From assembly GCA_003509305.1 (NCBI GenBank), contig DOMU01000122.1:818-9199 (forward strand): a DNA stretch of 8,382 bases, given 5' to 3'. The position numbers were made by a program, and so were the translations under genes. Source of the DNA: Desulfobulbaceae bacterium. GTDB taxonomy: Bacteria > Desulfobacterota > Desulfobulbia > Desulfobulbales > Desulfocapsaceae. Numbering within the stretch: the stretch's first letter is position 1; each line of letters starts with the position of its first letter. A model generated the notes under the pieces. The model did no database searches and had not been told where the DNA came from. It saw nothing but the letters and a program-made list of their open reading frames with translations. This document shows positions 6,749 to 8,382 of the stretch, in pieces.

Positions 6749-7324
6749 TTACCAGTTGATGCCCAGCAGTTCAAAGTAAGCCCGGTCGTGGGCGCAGGCC
6801 GGGCATTTGTCCGGAGCGCCCATGCCCTGATGGATGTAGCCGCAGTTACGGCAGCGCCAGGTGGTGGTCTCCTCCCGTTTGAAAACCCGGCCCTCTTTGA
6901 TATTCTTCACAAAATCGAGGAAACGCCGCTCGTGGAACTCTTCGGCGACGGCGATGGCGCGCATGACTTGGGCGATTTCGCCAAAGCCTTCTTTTTCGGC
7001 GATATTGGCAAACTGCGGATACATAACGGTGTATTCGTGATGCTCGCCGGAGGCGGCGCCGACTAGGTTCGTCACGGTATCGCTGATCGTACCAGCCGGG
7101 AAAGCGGCGACAATTTCGACATCACCACCCTGTAAAAATTTGAACAGGCGCTCGGCATGTTCTTTTTCCTGGCTGGCGGTCTCGGTGAAAATATCGGAAA
7201 TCTGCACATAGCCGTCCTTTTTTGCGGCGCTGGCAAAAAAGGTATAACGGTTGCGGGCCTGCGATTCGCCAGAAAAAGCGGTCAGAATGTTCTTTTCGGT
7301 CTGGGTGCCTTTTAACGATACCAT
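6749..7324 (-). CDS. rbr: Rubrerythrin
   Basis: Rubrerythrin reduces hydrogen peroxide in the cytoplasm of anaerobes, with electrons from NAD(P)H through rubredoxin-type partners. At 191 residues it has the classical length and order: ferritin-like four-helix diiron domain, then C-terminal rubredoxin domain. Diiron ligands are visible: Glu20 (SGESQARNRY), Glu53 and His56 (QEKEHAE), Glu94 and Glu97 (GEHHEYT), Glu128 and His131 (AEEFHERR). The rubredoxin iron is held by Cys158/Cys161 (CRNC) and Cys174/Cys177 (CPAC). Nothing is missing, so it should be active. The start is well supported: GAGGA on the minus strand lies 7 bases before the ATG. A Fur-like box stands about 115 bp upstream, near a candidate promoter, so iron or peroxide control is likely. 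It is transcribed away from the mutase gene. Confidence 0.97.
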   Translation of the reverse strand: MVSLKGTQTEKNILTAFSGESQARNRYTFFASAAKKDGYVQISDIFTETASQEKEHAERLFKFLQGGDVEIVAAFPAGTISDTVTNLVGAASGEHHEYTVMYPQFANIAEKEGFGEIAQVMRAIAVAEEFHERRFLDFVKNIKEGRVFKREETTTWRCRNCGYIHQGMGAPDKCPACAHDRAYFELLGINW

Positions 7325-7405
7325 GGAAATATCCTCGTTTTGGGGAAGCGGTTGCGTATGGCCGCCCGGTTTTCTTTCCGGCAGCGGCTCGCCGTGAATG
7401 CTATC

Positions 7406-7434
7406 AGGATAGGTTTTTTTGCCGGGAAAGTAAA
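7406..7434 (-). promoter_or_regulatory. Candidate rubrerythrin promoter
   Basis: On the minus strand TTTACT (complement of 7429-7434) and TATCCT (complement of 7406-7411) form a -35/-10 pair with exactly 17 bp between them. The predicted start would fall near 7399, giving a leader of about 75 bases. The -35 box ends 5 bases from the Fur-like site at 7440-7458, close enough for a bound repressor to hinder polymerase. The hexamers are moderate matches, so this is a proposal. Confidence 0.4.
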
Positions 7435-7439
7435 GGAAT

Positions 7440-7458
7440 AATATTGATAATCATTCTC
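7440..7458. promoter_or_regulatory. Fur-like box (possibly PerR) upstream of rubrerythrin
   Basis: The 19 bases AATATTGATAATCATTCTC match the E. coli Fur consensus GATAATGATAATCATTATC at 16 of 19 positions, with a perfect core of ten (TGATAATCAT). It lies just upstream of the proposed rubrerythrin -35 box, and 139 bp before the divergent mutase ATG. Fur and its paralogue PerR bind related sites, and PerR controls rubrerythrin in several anaerobes, so which of the two acts here cannot be told from one site. Confidence 0.62.
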
Positions 7459-7490
7459 GTTCGGTGGTGTTTTCTCATGACGTTTGCCCT

Positions 7491-7509
7491 CGCCATCCCA
7501 GGGGTGGCG
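7491..7509. repeat. Inverted repeat upstream of the mutase gene
   Basis: CGCCATCC (7491-7498) pairs with GGGTGGCG (7502-7509) across three bases, eight pairs with one G-U or T/G mismatch. Four bases downstream is TATACT (7514-7519), a fair -10 hexamer for the mutase gene. The repeat occupies exactly where a -35 box would sit, and no TTGACA-like sequence is present there, so an activator or repressor site is possible. This is inference from position only. Confidence 0.3.
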
Positions 7510-7535
7510 TGTTTATACTGAGAGAAGTGATGAAG

Positions 7536-7554
7536 AGAGATTCCAACAATCTCT
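7536..7554. repeat. Hairpin in the mutase leader
   Basis: AGAGATT (7536-7542) and its exact reverse complement AATCTCT (7548-7554) enclose a five-base loop. If transcription starts after the TATACT at 7514-7519, this lies near the 5' end of the message and could form a small stabilising stem-loop. It is AT-rich, lacks a T-run, and ends 32 bases before the ribosome site (AAGGAG, 7587-7592), so it is not a terminator and would not mask translation. Confidence 0.3.
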
Positions 7555-7597
7555 GTCAGATAAGGCCGCTGTGGTAATTGGAGAAGAAGGAGACGTC

Positions 7598-8382
7598 ATG
7601 ATTGCTCAGGAACTGATTGATATTCTCGCCTGCCCGAAGTGCAAAGGCGCGCTACGTTTACTCGATAAAGGACTTCTCTGCGAACCCTGTTCGCTTTTGT
7701 ACCCGATACGTGATGATATCCCGATCATGTTGATCGAGGAGGCCGTTGACTGGAAGAGCGTGGGCGAACCGGCGGTGGAGGAAGTGGAACTTTTCGCCCG
7801 TTTTGTCAAAAAAGGCGATCATGCGGCGAGCGACTATTTCACCTTGATTAGCGAGTTGGTGAAACGCCGGGAAAGCGGGAATGCTAAATACTGGCAGGCG
7901 GCCATCGACCGCGCCTATGAGCTTTTGCGGGACGAGATCCAGGGCAATTGCGATCCGCCGACCGAGGCGATCAGTTTTGGCACTTCCGGCTGGCGTGGCA
8001 AGCTGGGCAAAGATGTCTGCCTGCGCACGGTGGCGGTGGTCACCGAGGCGATCATTGAAGTATACCGCCAGGCTGATGGTGACACGGAACTGGCGGCGCT
8101 TTTAGGTGTGAAGGATTTCGCCGAGGCGCGGCGCCGTGGCTGTGTCATCGGTCATGACAACCGTTTCGCTGGTGATATGATTGCCGATACCGTCATCGAA
8201 ATGCTCTGCCGCGTTGGTTTCACCGTCTATCAGGCCGGGGAAACAACGACCGGCGCCCTGTCGGCTTCGGTTTTGCAGCTCGGCGCCGCCTTTTCCATCA
8301 ACCTGACCCCGTCGCACAATCCGCTGCAATACGGCGGTTTCAAATTTAATGCCGCCGATGCCGGTCCCGCTGCCGCCGCCCT
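7598..8382 (+). CDS. Trm112/YcaR-like zinc ribbon fused to phosphoglucomutase/phosphomannomutase, 3' end outside window
   Basis: The frame runs 261 codons from ATG 7598 to the window end with no stop. AAGGAG at 7587-7592, 5 bases before the ATG, is the best ribosome site here. Residues 1-48 are a complete Trm112-like (UPF0434/YcaR) domain: MIAQELIDILACPKC start, cysteines 12, 15, 28 and 31 in two CxxC pairs for zinc, then the hallmark YPIRDDIPIML (35-45). A helical, charged linker follows (about 55-120). From residue 125 an alpha-D-phosphohexomutase begins: FGTSGWRG (127-134), VIGHDNRF (about 191-198), and the active-site TPSHNP (237-242), with Ser239 the phosphoserine, followed by YGGFKFN. 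Such enzymes interconvert hexose 1- and 6-phosphates through the bisphosphate. Domains II-IV, including the sugar- and metal-specifying loops, are outside, so glucose versus mannose specificity cannot be decided. The zinc ribbon's role in the fusion is unknown. Confidence 0.87.
   Translation, partial: MIAQELIDILACPKCKGALRLLDKGLLCEPCSLLYPIRDDIPIMLIEEAVDWKSVGEPAVEEVELFARFVKKGDHAASDYFTLISELVKRRESGNAKYWQAAIDRAYELLRDEIQGNCDPPTEAISFGTSGWRGKLGKDVCLRTVAVVTEAIIEVYRQADGDTELAALLGVKDFAEARRRGCVIGHDNRFAGDMIADTVIEMLCRVGFTVYQAGETTTGALSASVLQLGAAFSINLTPSHNPLQYGGFKFNAADAGPAAAA

Noticed and set aside
1..8382. Search for CRISPR, toxin-antitoxin, phage, insertion sequence, tRNA or riboswitch
   Set aside because: No spaced direct repeats, transposase motifs, tRNA-like cloverleaf or known riboswitch core were seen by eye; the genes are all core-type.

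Overview
The window reads as a stretch of ordinary chromosome from a Gram-negative bacterium. Two lipid A genes (lpxK, lpxC) imply an LPS outer membrane. The rubrerythrin, and a radical-SAM protein of the spore-photoproduct-lyase type, suggest an anaerobic or microaerophilic life. The mix resembles Desulfobacterota (the old Deltaproteobacteria), but that placement is inferred from gene content and was not tested. I see no mobile element, phage gene, CRISPR array, tRNA or rRNA.

Layout: (1) 1-639, the 3' two thirds of lpxK; (2) 838-1833, lpxC, closed by a strong intrinsic terminator that probably works in both directions; (3) a minus-strand SPL-like radical-SAM gene (best start 3023) diverging from (4) rng, RNase G, 3154-4683; (5) 4743-6161, a membrane-anchored M23 endopeptidase; (6) 6258-6704, a PaaI-type hotdog thioesterase; (7) 6749-7324 minus, classical rubrerythrin; (8) from 7598 to the window end, an open frame whose N-terminus is a Trm112/YcaR-like zinc ribbon fused to a phosphoglucomutase/phosphomannomutase.

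Much of the content is envelope-related: lipid A synthesis, peptidoglycan hydrolysis, and a sugar-phosphate mutase that could feed LPS or exopolysaccharide precursors. RNase G does RNA processing, and rubrerythrin does peroxide defence. The rubrerythrin/mutase divergent region holds a site matching the classical E. coli Fur box at 16 of 19 positions, so iron or peroxide control of rubrerythrin is likely.

I did not find a clearly new multi-gene system. The points most worth a second look are the zinc-ribbon/mutase fusion, the SPL-like enzyme that appears to lack the hydrogen-donor cysteine of true SP lyase, the Fur-like box, and several exact inverted repeats in the two divergent intergenic regions.
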